Source: Tulasnella sp. 424
Taxonomy: Eukaryota; Basidiomycota; Agaricomycetes; Cantharellales; Tulasnellaceae
Length of the DNA: 64,000 nucleotides
Direction: 5' to 3'
Assembly: GCA_019633425.1 (NCBI GenBank)
Contig: WSUB01000005.1
Location: 310,001-374,000, forward strand
Shown here in pieces: positions 23,601-33,256 of the stretch. Position numbers and translations under genes: made by a program. Within the stretch, counting starts at the first letter, position 1. Each line of letters opens with the position of its first letter. The notes below the pieces were generated by a model. The model was not told where the DNA came from. It searched no databases and was given only the letters and a program-made list of their open reading frames with translations.

Positions 23601-25095
23601 TGGTACGTTGCGTCGTTCTCTTCCAACCATGAAAAGTGCACTGATCCGAACTTGTTTATTAGGCTACAAGTGGCTCAAATACGTTCCCAATGGTCTGATC
23701 AAGACTGCTCAAGCTGCGGAATGGAAAGTCCAAGGCTGGATGTTGGGAAAGCCACCAACTATCACGTATCAAGGTATCGAATATGACGCTGCTGCCGCTG
23801 CCGCCGCCGAGAAGCAACAGGAGCAAGAGGAACCCCAAGACAACGCACTCCAACGTACACTTTCCCCTCCCAACGACGTCCGTTCCTCTGCTAGTACCAG
23901 CAGCTACGACGACCTCGGAGACTTTGACGGAAAGTACGAAAGCTGCAGCACTCTTGGTCGACGCGCTGGTGCTCGTAACCAACCCGTCTCGTCGACGAAG
24001 AGTAGCAAGAAGAAGCCCGTCAAGTCCATTCTGTCCATCTTCAACAACAACCCCCACTCGGCTTCATCCAGTGTCCGCGACGGTTCTTCGTCCAAGGCTA
24101 ATTCGACGCGGAGTTCGAGGGCGAATAGCCTGGCTGGTGGATCGAGTGTCAAGACGTTGCCAGGTCCCGGTCTGAAGAAGAGTCCGAAGCTGAAGGGTCT
24201 CAAGTCGCTTTCGTCGTTGAGGACTGAAGCGAGTATGGCGGAGGTGACGAGGCATTCGAGTGATCCGATGTTGTCGACTGGACTTGAACACCAACGCCGC
24301 CCGCCGTTACCTTCTCATCTGTCTCAGCCGGAAGTACCTTCCTCGTCGGCGCCGCCAAACGTCACCGTTGGACTAGGCATCGGAATGGACGATGAAATGA
24401 TGGAGTGGGGTGCGAGATTGAATATGTTAGAAGAGATCTCGCCTCCTACTCCCCCTAGTTCTATGAATGGACGCAAGACTTCTGGTGCTACTGGCGGAGG
24501 GTCGAGTGAAAGCGGACGGGGCAGGCGGTCAGTTTCCTTGACTGGAGGAAGGCCTGCGTTCTTGAAGGATATCGTTCCTCCCGTCCCACCTCTCCCGACT
24601 TCGCCTTGCCTTTCCGTTGAGCATCCTCATTCGCCTAATACCAGCATCACCTCGTCCACCGGCACCGGAAGTACCGCTGTCGCACCAAGAAAGGCTCCCA
24701 TGTCCCTCGCCAACGCTCTCCTCAGAGCCTCTCACGCCGAGTCGCTCAAAGGCGGAACAGCAGACCTACTGGCGATCCTTGAACGGGACTCGAAACCTTG
24801 GGGCTTCTCCTACGCCGACGTCAAGCACCCCGTCAAAGTGTGGTACGGCGATCGTGACGAGAAGATCGCGATTAGCAGCGTCCGGTGGATGGAGAGAGTG
24901 ATGAGAGACTGCACGGTTACGATCGTCAAAGGTGCCAATCATAACCTGATGACGAACGCGGATGTTGTTGTCGAAGTGTTGGAGAGCATTGCGAAGGAGT
25001 GGAGTGAGGATCAGCCTGTCTCTCCGACGGGACCCAGGCCGCCGTTGGTCTCCGCTTCGACTTCGTCGTTGCCTCGAAAGAAGGGACGATATTGA
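20653..25095 (+). CDS. Large Ser/Pro-rich protein with C-terminal alpha/beta hydrolase fold
   Basis: One open frame of 1,480 residues, or 1,460 if the in-frame 60-nt intron 23603-23662 is removed. Residues 1-840 are disordered, rich in Ser, Pro, His and Arg. The hydrolase fold starts near 841 (SPRLTRLMTLRRHP). It has a strand-turn VYLGLGCVRY, VDRWGLGRTG, and the nucleophile elbow AHSAGAP (Ser near 946). After about residue 1040 a disordered insert of roughly 300 residues interrupts the domain. The fold resumes near 1350 and supplies WYGDRDEKI (Asp near 1399) and GANHNLM (His near 1429). The Ser-Asp-His set suggests an active hydrolase, but no substrate can be assigned. The intron (GTACGT...TTAG) joins VDTG directly to YKWLKY, which reads better than the unspliced version. 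Confidence 0.85.
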   Translation: MASTTFTSSSDHHLHHLPPSSSSHRPSPPVPVRSVLRPKTSASTITTTSSANLAVEPQRHRPRPLDMQSGSTTTTTLERPATSPSPRQSYFERYPTRNGKGKEKTANDQGATTGAPADHHPHSLASKSSIDGMASARAKAARERAKALNSRLSAAHSDQEGPSAAASSSKTPSPAGVAVAFPTVDDPSSHDDADVDEDPHHGGGATTSSSTAAAAPTLGNDYGSRRPRQISEASSSSNNPVRIVSAGVHRGHHREKSSGGHYRPTITTNNTGAGGAYPSRPPREHLPRSQAYHHLSNFPTQSSSSRGIAPTPDLLPFIRTSTSSTYTQTTLADQDPEFTTPLSTPKSSLYRADGVLVAGWSNGVGVETMDALVQGMNGGADATDDTDYLTSMFGRRPGSKKDKRGASSLAGAGLLGTGGTKLKYHPLYHPPLPQPPDGISLGTPKVKSKKEGSTTEDDRSAPSNPASASVSSSEREKERERRPRKVSGSGQTPFPSGSHHHRPATAKSDITIKHGSRSASGPFDDVEVPTRKAHSRPSTREKDRDRPRSSRHRERVRGSRDYHHHHRKQHEASSSNSSPREETRDLPIDLSSPQPTPVLEKPPEAPKPPTVVPSISDIIRTHAPGYAARPKRSNGPAHPPSSFTGFVGAAPVTTSRRSSLVEEDEEPAGRSSIDSIAAEVQESLRKSSTTRFASASGRMEQQSRESSDDYDEAGSRRVSLASPTQSHSKRPFPVVSRKTLQHAKSFGDRPRSVVVVSETPVLSSANSYRSPKSEGGAHSVIGIGIGGPPRPASRSASVYSGPAPSLAPSTPLSLGTPGITFTGGNTATQDPTKLELAQFLRSPRLTRLMTLRRHPHAGLTVSMADVGSPNGHPVIVYLGLGCVRYLIALYDEMAEALGLRLVCVDRWGLGRTGEPTTENGRGLLEWAAVIEEVADTLGLEMYSVIAHSAGAPYSLAGVLKCGDRRLKGSVHLLAPWVSMSVDTGTLRRSLPTMKSALIRTCLLGYKWLKYVPNGLIKTAQAAEWKVQGWMLGKPPTITYQGIEYDAAAAAAAEKQQEQEEPQDNALQRTLSPPNDVRSSASTSSYDDLGDFDGKYESCSTLGRRAGARNQPVSSTKSSKKKPVKSILSIFNNNPHSASSSVRDGSSSKANSTRSSRANSLAGGSSVKTLPGPGLKKSPKLKGLKSLSSLRTEASMAEVTRHSSDPMLSTGLEHQRRPPLPSHLSQPEVPSSSAPPNVTVGLGIGMDDEMMEWGARLNMLEEISPPTPPSSMNGRKTSGATGGGSSESGRGRRSVSLTGGRPAFLKDIVPPVPPLPTSPCLSVEHPHSPNTSITSSTGTGSTAVAPRKAPMSLANALLRASHAESLKGGTADLLAILERDSKPWGFSYADVKHPVKVWYGDRDEKIAISSVRWMERVMRDCTVTIVKGANHNLMTNADVVVEVLESIAKEWSEDQPVSPTGPRPPLVSASTSSLPRKKGRY
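23603..23662 (+). other. In-frame 60-nt intron inside the alpha/beta hydrolase gene
   Basis: The donor GTACGT and acceptor TTAG enclose 60 nt, within the usual intron size of this window. It is a multiple of three and has no stop codon, so both spliced and retained transcripts would be translated. Removal joins the conserved-looking helix segments before and after it. Confidence 0.65.
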
Positions 25096-25890
25096 TGGAT
25101 GTCCCTGAGGAGCTCCCTCGCGGGACACGCCACCCAGTCTCGTCTCACTCAGATTTTCACTGGACAGTACATAGGTTTTCCTTCTTTTTTTTTTTCTCTT
25201 CTTTTGTTCTATCTTGACCCCCCTCATTTTTGTTCCATTTTTTTCTCTTCCCTTCTCATCGTTGTTTTGCTTATATCAATTGCCGGATCCCCATACTCTT
25301 TTTTTATTCTGTTTGAATTTCGTTCCGTTCTTTCGGACACTTCAACTTGCTTTTTCTTTTCTTTTCCTTTCTTCAACATCTCTCTTCACTTTAGCGCACG
25401 ACTGATTAGTTACTGGGATCATTCTTCATCGTTTTGGCTCCCTCTTTATTGCTACTACTTTTTCCTCTCTACTCTCTCTGGTTTCGATTACCCCCCGGAT
25501 CGTCATCTCTAGTTCTTTTCCCGTTGCTTCGTTTCTGCTGGTTTCGTAGAGCACATCCACTTGTATGTCACTCGCTGTTTCCCTTCTCGTTTGTAAAGAG
25601 CCCGCTCCCGATTTGCGGCGTCGTGGAGTGACTACCGGTCAAAGGAATTCGAAGGGCGATGACGCATGCCTGCAATACCTAAATTGGAAATATTGTGAAA
25701 GAGGTTTCTGTTTTTATTCTGAATTTGTTTTGAGATTTCGTCAATCGGTCTCGATGGGAACATGAAGATTTATTCTATGAGGGGGCGAATCCTTTGAGAA
25801 CAAACAACTTTGTCTTATCCTCATCAGCCGATTCCCCTATAATACCGACATAGTTATCTCCCGAAACCTCTAAAGAAGCGCAAGTACTCC
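25096..25890. other. T-rich 3' region and spacer
   Basis: Following the alpha/beta hydrolase stop codon, the plus strand is very T- and C-rich (many TTTTT and CTTTT runs to about 25550). This is consistent with a long 3' untranslated region and then the promoter of the small gene at 25891. Open frames here are hydrophobic by composition only. Confidence 0.5.
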
Positions 25891-26284
25891 ATGTCTACCG
25901 CCAAGACTCCGTCTATGAAACGTCGGGCCGTCGTTCGTCAAGCGATCTTCAAGGCTCTTCGGACCACCGTCAGAATTCACCTTTCCCATCCGCTTTGTCC
26001 GGAGCCATCTCCCGAAGCACTCAAGTCGGCCTTAAACTACTCGTACGTACGTGTTTTTGGTTGCATTTGACGCGTTCCTGATTGTTATATTTAGCGGAAA
26101 TGGCAGCATCGACGTCTACAGGTACCAGGATAAGCAAGTCCTCGCCTACTACGCCACTTTGCCATCCAAAAAGCTCTACGAACGTCTGCTTAACACCGAA
26201 GTTGGGGTGTACAGCTGGAAGTGGAAGTGTAGGAAACTTGAAGGCACCGATAGAGACCGCTTGCGTATACAGATGGAGGTCTAG
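25891..26284 (+). CDS. Hypothetical small basic protein (113 residues)
   Basis: Two exons, 25891-26042 and 26095-26284, with a 52-nt intron (GTACGTAC...TTTAG). They sum to 342 nt, giving 113 residues. The N-terminus is basic (MSTAKTPSMKRRAVVRQAIF) and the rest is mixed and compact (VYRYQDKQVLAYYATLPSKK, GVYSWKWKCRKLEG). There is no signal peptide or membrane segment. I do not recognise a family. The closed frame across a good intron and the protein-like composition support a real gene. A further exon leading into the ORF at 26473 cannot be excluded. Confidence 0.5.
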
Positions 26285-26472
26285 CTGAGGGTGAGTGTTT
26301 AGCGGAGGGCGTTCCTCTCCCGCGAGTCGACGGGCCACGAATAACCGGAATTCTCTCTATAATTGAGCGGCATAGGAGCTAACCCGCTGTTTGCCCTCCC
26401 TGAGCCCATTCACTCGAGGGCGGCTGATGGTGGGCCGTACGGAGGTGAGAAATACTTGTATCCTTTCGAGAA

Positions 26473-26916
26473 ATGACGTCTAAGCTGAATTGGTTGCCCG
26501 TGACAGTGATCACAAACGCGACTCCTCTTTTGCCATGGGAACCTCTTTGCCTCTTCCCATTGCTCGATCCTCCAGGTCCGTCGTGGATATGCCATTCCCG
26601 GAAGTCTCTCGGAGAAGCGAACAAGTATCCTGCACACAAGCGACGCGCATCTGGATTACGCTCGTCCTATCATGGTACTCAAAGCCTCAACCGGCCCGAC
26701 GAGATCTACGAGGAAGAGTATGAAGAGGAGGAGGAGGAGTTGACGCGTAGCATTCTCGACTTGGTACCTAGAGACCCGATTCCGTCGATCACACTTGATC
26801 CCGAAAACGACAATGATCGGAAGTGCGCTAGGGAGTTCGAGAAAGAGCGTCAGCATACTCTGGGAGTAGCTGCTTTTATCGGTCTTCAGGCTCCTATTCC
26901 CCCAAAGACCGGGTGA
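26473..26916 (+). CDS. Doubtful hypothetical ORF with acidic stretch
   Basis: An uninterrupted frame of 147 residues on the plus strand. The C-terminal half is the more convincing part: a Glu-rich run (EIYEEEYEEEEEEL), then SILDLVPRDPIPSITLDPEN and a short helix ending GLQAPIPPKTG. The N-terminal half is atypical, and another frame over the same bases (26490-26723) also looks protein-like, so an intron may be missed. No family is recognised. It may be the last exon of a longer gene shared with 25891-26284. Confidence 0.3.
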   Translation: MTSKLNWLPVTVITNATPLLPWEPLCLFPLLDPPGPSWICHSRKSLGEANKYPAHKRRASGLRSSYHGTQSLNRPDEIYEEEYEEEEEELTRSILDLVPRDPIPSITLDPENDNDRKCAREFEKERQHTLGVAAFIGLQAPIPPKTG

Positions 26917-28619
26917 CGGAGCTTCCGTGCTCTTGGGGTTGTTTCTCCCTGATCCTCTGGCTACAGCTCTTCTTTATCCCACTTTAATTATTGAGCTATT
27001 TTTGCTTTCGTCGAGCATTACATAAAATATGTTCCATGGCACGTAATGCGAGGGCTACACACGTCCCTTACGGGTTGAAGAGGCGTGGGCGAATTCAAGC
27101 AAGCCAATACCGGTTGAGCGGGTATTCTTTTGACCGCCGACTATAGTAGGTGCCTCGCTTCGAGTTATTTGGAGTTGAATTCCATGAAATTGGGGTGACA
27201 GGGGCTATTTAACTGTGACAATCATGGGAAATCGACCTCCTTCTGCAGTCGGGGGAAAAGGCAGCACTATTCCTGTACCACCAGCTTCCAAGCTCGCTGT
27301 CTGGTCTATCGGCAGCATGGCTCTTCGCCTTCCAATCGGAGCTAACGAGGCGGCCGACAGACCCAGTGATCGTGTGGGCGCGTGTCACTCTTCTTCAGTA
27401 TCGGTGTCGTTGAGGGCAGGGCTGGTTCGCCCACTCATTAGGGTCTTGCAGCATGCGCTGGACGTTTGTTTCTGGACTGGCGCACCTGATGGCGAATCTT
27501 TCGCTCGTTCGTTCCCGTTTCTCTTGGATTGACAGTTAGTGTGTTGATGAAATGCCCGACCACCCTATATCCGCATGCGCGACATATCACCCAGCCCTTG
27601 GCATAATAAATCGTAGTCGCACTCCAACTGTATCGTCCGCCTTAAACTAGATCAAATATCATTGATAGTAGCTCTGTTTCCAGGTAGCACGGCATGAGAG
27701 ACGCGTCCAGCCCGTAATACCGCCGCACCAGCCTAACTAAGATGGTCTATCGGCGTCTGGGAACTCGGAGGCCTCGTCGGTGGTCCGTGTCGCCCGACAC
27801 GATTTCGCGAGATTTCACAGCAACCGTTCACAAGACTACATGCGTAACGAAAAGATAGTAACCCAAGCTGAAAAAGCACCCTGAACTCAGGTCAATGCAC
27901 CCTTTTTCTCAAGCCTAACTTTCTCAGGCTTTTCTCCCGGCAAATATGTACATGGATGGGAGCATGAAACGAACGGAAGTGCTATTTACGTGTAGACTCT
28001 TACACGCTTAAGTTATAAATAACCGTAAAGAGAAGCGCAGAGAAGGCCTTCTTGATCGGGCTCGGACGATACCCACGGCTGCCCACGGTGGGACAGCTTG
28101 TTCGGTTTGACATCGGTATGTGCCTGTCAGGGATGTCGGTGAGCGCCTGGTTCAAGTTCGCCAGAACCCAACCGGAGGCGTCAGCGGGACCGTTCCGTCA
28201 AGCGTTCCAAGTGGTACGTCGGAAGTTCATAACAAAAGGAGGTAAGAAGTAGAAAAGCCAAGGCGCAGAAGTCAGTATCACTAGTGGTAAAGCTTGTACA
28301 AGGTTGATAATTTATTTCCAAAAGGGCAGAAAGCGAAAATGCTTGCTAGTGAACAAAAAACAGAAGAATAGCGAACAGAACAATATGAGATGCAACGAGT
28401 GATATGGTAGACAGAGTCTGTTCGTGGCCGAGGAATCCGTTGCACAGATAACAAGAAGAACAGAGATCCAATCCGATGATCGGGAACAGTAGCGAGGGAT
28501 GAGGGAAAAACAGTCGGCGGAAATTCCAACGAGAAGACGTGACCCAGAGAACGTGTGCGTGGTAGGTTGGGGGTCGGGGTGGAGGTGTGGGGATGATCGA
28601 AGCTGAGGGAGGGACCAAC
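26917..28619. other. Intergenic region, no supported gene
   Basis: About 1.7 kb. A plus-strand frame at 27215-27532 (105 codons) and short frames near 28052 lack recognisable domains or convincing splice partners. The right end (28280-28619) is the 3' flank of the minus-strand glycoprotein gene. Confidence 0.45.
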
Positions 28620-30107
28620 TTAACACCGGACCAGGCCTGGAGGCCCCGGGGGTCCTGGTGGAGCTGGAGCTGGTGGTGGGGGTAGCGAACGCGTTGATAT
28701 GCTCGAAGCCGTCGAGTTGTGCCCTACAAGCGCAATACCAAGGACACTTCAGTCAGGATACGTCGATAGCATGTAATACAGCCAGGCGTACGATTGACGA
28801 TTGACACGACGCCGTGCTGGGAATTGACGTCGTACGAGTCGGTGGCATCCACAGTACCGTAGATATCACCGTAGTCCGAGGTGGCTTGGAAATGTCTTAC
28901 GGTCATATTCTATCGATTTGCGTCGGTCACCATAAGTAAGGAAGAGCCAAGGCCAAGAATGAAAGAGACTAACCGTCACGATCAGAGCACCTTGCCCGCT
29001 CTGCAAGGTCACCGTATCAAACGAGATATTGGCTGCAGTCAAATTCGCAATCGAAGTGATCCAGCAATGCGGGGATTGAGCAGTCGACCGCAACCCCAAG
29101 GAGCCATATGCGTAGTTTGGCGGTAATCGGACGGTGATGTTGGCGTAGATGAAGATATCTGATAATGTGGCATTGTCTGTGGAATATGAAGGCGGACACT
29201 AGAAAGACAACGCCGAAAAACGGCAAAGCAAGTGGTGTTAGAGGCGCTGGGATCGGAGGAATGGAGGCCGCCGAACAACGGGCTAGGCACCAGCGTGTCT
29301 TGGGAGGCTGACGTGAGGCGGCCTCGGCATACCGTTGACCCGTCGACGGCATTTTTGGAAACAGGATGGCTGGGTGCCAAGAACAAAAAATTTAGCACTC
29401 ACAGTTATTGATATTGATGAGTTGGTTGGGTCGTAGTAAGAGTTGACGGTGGGTGTGCTCGTGAGCACACGAGCCTTCCACTGTATGTTCACATCCGCCT
29501 CAATGTCCGTTTGGTCCGGGCGTCCAACGTTGATTTGTGTATAGCCATCAACCAGTCCTTGTAACGATAGCTGCCGTAAGGTGTAACGAAAGAGGTGGAT
29601 CGGAGGAGTTAGCAATCAGCCCGAGAGCGCTTCCCGGAACAGAAAAGAAGCCAAACTTACAAACTCCATATGTGCGGTGTCCCGAGGGAACGAAAAGGTT
29701 TTTACAGACGAGGTCCAAGGACCGTACGCGTCGGCACCCGTCATATTTCCATTAGGTCCGTACGGTCCTGGTCCTCCATCAGGCCACGGTGGGTACTCTG
29801 GTGGACGTGATCGTCCAACGGTGAAATGCACGGCCAACCCGATACCAGTCGCAATCACAGCGCATGCAAGAAAAATGAGAGCTATAGCAATCGGCGAACG
29901 CATCCATCGTCTCCACCACCGATCATGATTTGTTGGAGTGGTCGCTGGCTTGTCAGCGGGGGTGGTAACGGGGACGGGAAGGTCGTTATTTGTCCGGTGA
30001 GGTAGCTCTTCGGCTACGTATTCTGGTGGAGGTACATCTATATGATGCGTGTCTGAGTTTTCTGATGCATCTTGTGTTGGTGTTTTTGCGTCGACTATGA
30101 TTGCCAT
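28620..30107 (-). CDS. Single-pass membrane glycoprotein with collagen-like tail (unknown function)
   Basis: Five exons on the minus strand: 30107-29661, 29570-29403, 29198-28974, 28909-28792 and 28723-28620. They sum to 1,062 nt, giving 353 residues. The N-terminal part of about 75 residues is hydrophilic and ends in basic RWWRRWMRS. One membrane segment follows (IAIALIFLACAVIATGIGL). The outer part begins Pro/Gly-rich and has many N-glycosylation sequons (NMT, NSS, NAT, NIT, NLT, NIS, NMT, NST) in a beta-rich region (YANITVRLPPNYAYG, FDTVTLQSGQGALIV). It ends with Pro-rich PPPPAPAPPGPPGPPG. The lack of a signal peptide and the basic residues before the membrane segment suggest a type II orientation. 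I do not recognise a named family; similar single-pass fungal surface proteins exist without known function. Confidence 0.78.
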
Positions 30108-30671
30108 TTTTTCATGGGGTTGATGGAGGGGGAGGAGGGTAAGGGAGCGAGTAAATGGGTGAGAGGAGGGAAGCGGAAGGGGAACGTTTGAGGTGTGAAG
30201 TAGTGGCGGTGATCTCTCGGCCAATAACGCCGGGAAATTGGGAAGTCTGGGATATCCGAAGCCCCACTCCCCTCCAACCATTAACCCATGGGAACACAGC
30301 GTACAAATACAGATGGCATAAAATTCGCTTCCTGATCGAATGAAGGGGAAAAACGAGGCACTTTCGAATCTACGGAGTGATTTGCTGTCTCGGATGAAAC
30401 GCCCGTTCTGAGGGTTTTCTTGGCGCGGGCCAAGACAACCGGCTCGGAGCCGAGAGTTGTCCTCACAACGATCAGCCCTTGCATCTTTTATCTTCGATCC
30501 ACACATAGTATCCGGACTAGTCGCGTTCGTGTAAGATAACATATCGAAACAAGCTAGCAGGGTCAAGAAGAAACCTGGCAAATACCGATATCTAAAATAA
30601 TCAAAAGCCGAGGATCAAAAACTACAACTCATTGATCTATCCGAGTCCGCTCCAACACGGGAGCCCGCTTT
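30108..30671. other. Promoter region of the membrane glycoprotein gene
   Basis: About 0.56 kb between the start of the glycoprotein gene and the end of the TMEM115-type gene, both on the minus strand. The sequence just upstream of the ATG is C/T-rich on the coding strand, as expected for a fungal leader. The glycoprotein frame stays open further upstream, but no better start is seen. Confidence 0.5.
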
Positions 30672-32192
30672 TTAGCTCTGGCCCTGCCCAACGCCTGAAG
30701 ATGAAGTCTCAGTGGGTCGCCTAGGAATGCTGCCGGACCGTCTATGGCCTGGTGCTGGTGGTTCGCCGTTCGCGGGCTGAGGTGGCCGTGAGCCCGAGGC
30801 ATTAGATGCGGCATTGTTTGCCATGCGTTGATCAAGGGCTTTCAAAGCCATAGCGCTAAGGTGAATGACGAGTTAGCGCCCCACAGATCGATATTTATAG
30901 GATAGAATATGCCGAAGCTTACCGACGGCGCTCTGCTTCTGCTCGTGCGTTGCCAGCACCGGCACCCAATGGCATGTAGCTGCCACCTTCCGCATCCGCT
31001 GACGAATGGCCAGGGACGATCTTTATGCGCACGGCGTTTTCATGCACAAAGTCGCAAACCTTGCCCAGAGGTCCACTGCAAACAATGTTCTGTGATCAGC
31101 AGCGTACGCAATAAGCATCGGACCAGTTGGAACTTACTGGACAAGCGGAGGGAACCAGTGCACAAACGCAAAAGTCTCGCTCCGATCACCCCAAGTTTCT
31201 GCACCAATGGTCCCATTAAGGGAAGCACCGTCCGCCGAAGTCTTTTTGTAGAATCGCAGATAACCCCAGCCAACAAGCCATCCCCACTGGATCAGAATCC
31301 AAGGTGACTGCATACCAAGGATGCACATGATGTTTGACAATGTGACGTACGCCATGGGAAGCCGCTAAATGCCACAAGGAACAAATTTCTGTCAACGACA
31401 ACCTACGTTCGAGTCAAACTTTGTGCTTGGAGCATACCTTGACACGAGCCTTGATGAAGCCGAAGAGCTGGACTTGGTGTTCAGGGATAATTTGGGTGAA
31501 AGCAACAAGTAATGCAGTTTGAAGAGCCATCGTCCCATAGTAAGGCATGCCGTATCTGTTATGCGCATTGCAACCAAGAGTCAAACGACGTTGCTTCGAA
31601 GGATCAGTCGGGCCGTCACTTACAGGAAGAGCTCGGGATACCCAAAGATGAACGACTCTATGCTGTGTGTGACGAAGGGGAGGAAGGAGGATGCCAAAAG
31701 GGTGAGCCCCGAAGTGCCTACGACCCAAGAACGGATGAATCAAACTCACTAATTAACAACGAGTGAGATTCCATTTGACACGACGGTGGTTATGAGGATG
31801 AATTTGACCGTTTCGACGGTACCCCACAGTCGTTCAAAGTATTGCAACGACGGCACAGTGAAAATAACTGTTCCGATCAACTGTTCACCGGTGGCCAAGT
31901 CCCAAAGGATGTTAGAGAGACGAGCCAAAATAGAAAAGATGTATCTCTGACGTACCCCGATAATACTCGGCTCGACAAGGACGCAGGTGACGATCGTCCA
32001 AGGGTTATATATCCACAATCCCGGATAAAGCAGCAACCATTCCAAATTTAACGGTGACTTCCCCTCTGTGTGAGTTGCAGAGAACGAAGCGTATTGATAT
32101 CCCAGGGAAGCAACGAGTAAAGTGATCGTGAATGCTTTCGTCACTGGAGGTGTGCTGTTGAATTTCTCCAGCGGCGATGATAAGAGAGCCAT
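30672..32192 (-). CDS. TMEM115-type (DUF1751) Golgi membrane protein
   Basis: Seven exons on the minus strand: 32192-31956, 31880-31750, 31662-31624, 31555-31438, 31364-31138, 31075-30923 and 30855-30672. They sum to 1,089 nt, giving 362 residues. There is a hydrophobic segment after the N-terminus, then the family motifs YNPWTIVTCVLVEPS, YFERLWGTVETVKFILITTV, IIPEHQVQLF, IRVK-like ARVK, WGYLRFYKK and GDRSETFAFVHWFPPLV. The tail is hydrophilic and Arg-rich (ERRRAMALKALDQRM). This order matches human TMEM115 and yeast YOL107W, rhomboid-fold proteins of the Golgi reported to act in retrograde Golgi-to-ER traffic. The protease catalytic pair of active rhomboids is not evident. The 75-nt first intron (31881-31955) is in frame and stop-free. 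The gene is divergent from the FAM32A-type gene. Confidence 0.9.
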
Positions 32193-32665
32193 TTTGGGAA
32201 CGAGTTTAGAAGAATATTATTCCGTTGTCGATGATGTGGTGTAGTTTGCAAAAGGTCGTGGTAGTCGTCCTAGAAGAAAAGGAGATGCCCTGTCAGTGCA
32301 CTGCGGATGGGGGAGTAGACCGCGGCGCTTCGTCATCGAAAGGAAAACGTACCCCACTATCCAAAAAAGATAGCTCTGCGTCTCAGTCGTATCCTCGTCC
32401 AAGACCACTTGACGTATGCCTCGATGTTGCGTAGTCGGAGTTTGAGTCGACGTTACGAACGGACAGGTGGTAGGCTGGTGAAAAAACGGGAAAGGAAGGG
32501 TCTTCCGACCAGAAAGGTTCAAACTCGAATTTGCGGGATCGTGGCGGTTTCACACGTTGCGGCTTCCGCACGTCTCGGTTATTATAGTTCCAACTACCTT
32601 TCCGCCTTGCATTTCCAACCACAACAACGAGGTAGGAGGTCCAGCGGGGAAAGCAAGCCCACTCA
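32193..32665. other. Bidirectional promoter region (TMEM115-type / FAM32A-type)
   Basis: The 473 nt between two divergent start codons must hold both promoters. No TATA box is obvious close to either start, and I see no further gene in it. Confidence 0.55.
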
Positions 32666-33256
32666 ATGTCGGACCTTTACGCGTTTCGCCCGGGCGGCTC
32701 GCTAAAACTCAAACGGACAGCAGAGGATGGGGACGGACCAGCCAAGAAGTGAGTGCCGGTCTCCCTGCTTGCTTTGGGCTCCCCGGTCGACTGATCGCTC
32801 GTCCGCCCAACTAGGAAGAAGAAGTCATCTTCCAAGTCCAAGAAGGAGAAGATGAGGGAAGATCCTGTCGAGGCGTCAACGTCAGCGGCAGCCGAATCCA
32901 GCGGCGAAGCAGGGTCAAGTAGAGCTGCAGCCGACGGCGATGTCCCCAAAGTGGAAGGAAAGACGGCGGCTGAGAAGAAGTTCGAAGAGAGTCAACGGAA
33001 GAGGGTAAGTGCACTTGGGGAATGACTTGAAATGTTTATTAAATATCTAACTGAAAATGTCGGCCAACAGCGTGAAGAGAAAGTGAAGAAGATGGCTACG
33101 AAGACGCACAAGGATCGCGTGCACGAGTTCAACTCTAAGTTAGAGGCTCTTAGTGAGCACCACGATATTCCCAAGGTTGGTCTCATAACTGCCATCAGTG
33201 TGATAATGCGTATCCTAAGCTCGATCTCTTTTCTTCCATAGGTCGGTCCTGGCTAA
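32666..33256 (+). CDS. FAM32A-family nuclear protein
   Basis: Four exons: 32666-32748, 32815-33004, 33071-33175 and 33242-33256. They sum to 393 nt, giving 130 residues. The N-terminus has the family's GGSLKLKR motif, followed by a Lys-run (KKKKKSSSKSKKEK). A Ser/Ala-rich linker leads to the conserved C-terminal block: AAEKKFEESQRKR, KMATKTHKDRVHEFN, LEALSEHHDIPKVGPG. In human FAM32A the corresponding end is THKQRVEDFN...HYDIPKV. FAM32A binds the catalytic spliceosome and promotes exon ligation by inserting its C-terminal tail near the active site. The last exon is only 15 nt and encodes VGPG plus the stop codon. Confidence 0.92.

Noticed and set aside
26490..26723. Second protein-like frame overlapping the doubtful ORF at 26473
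   Set aside because: No splice junction joins it in frame to the acidic downstream part, and it has no recognised domain.
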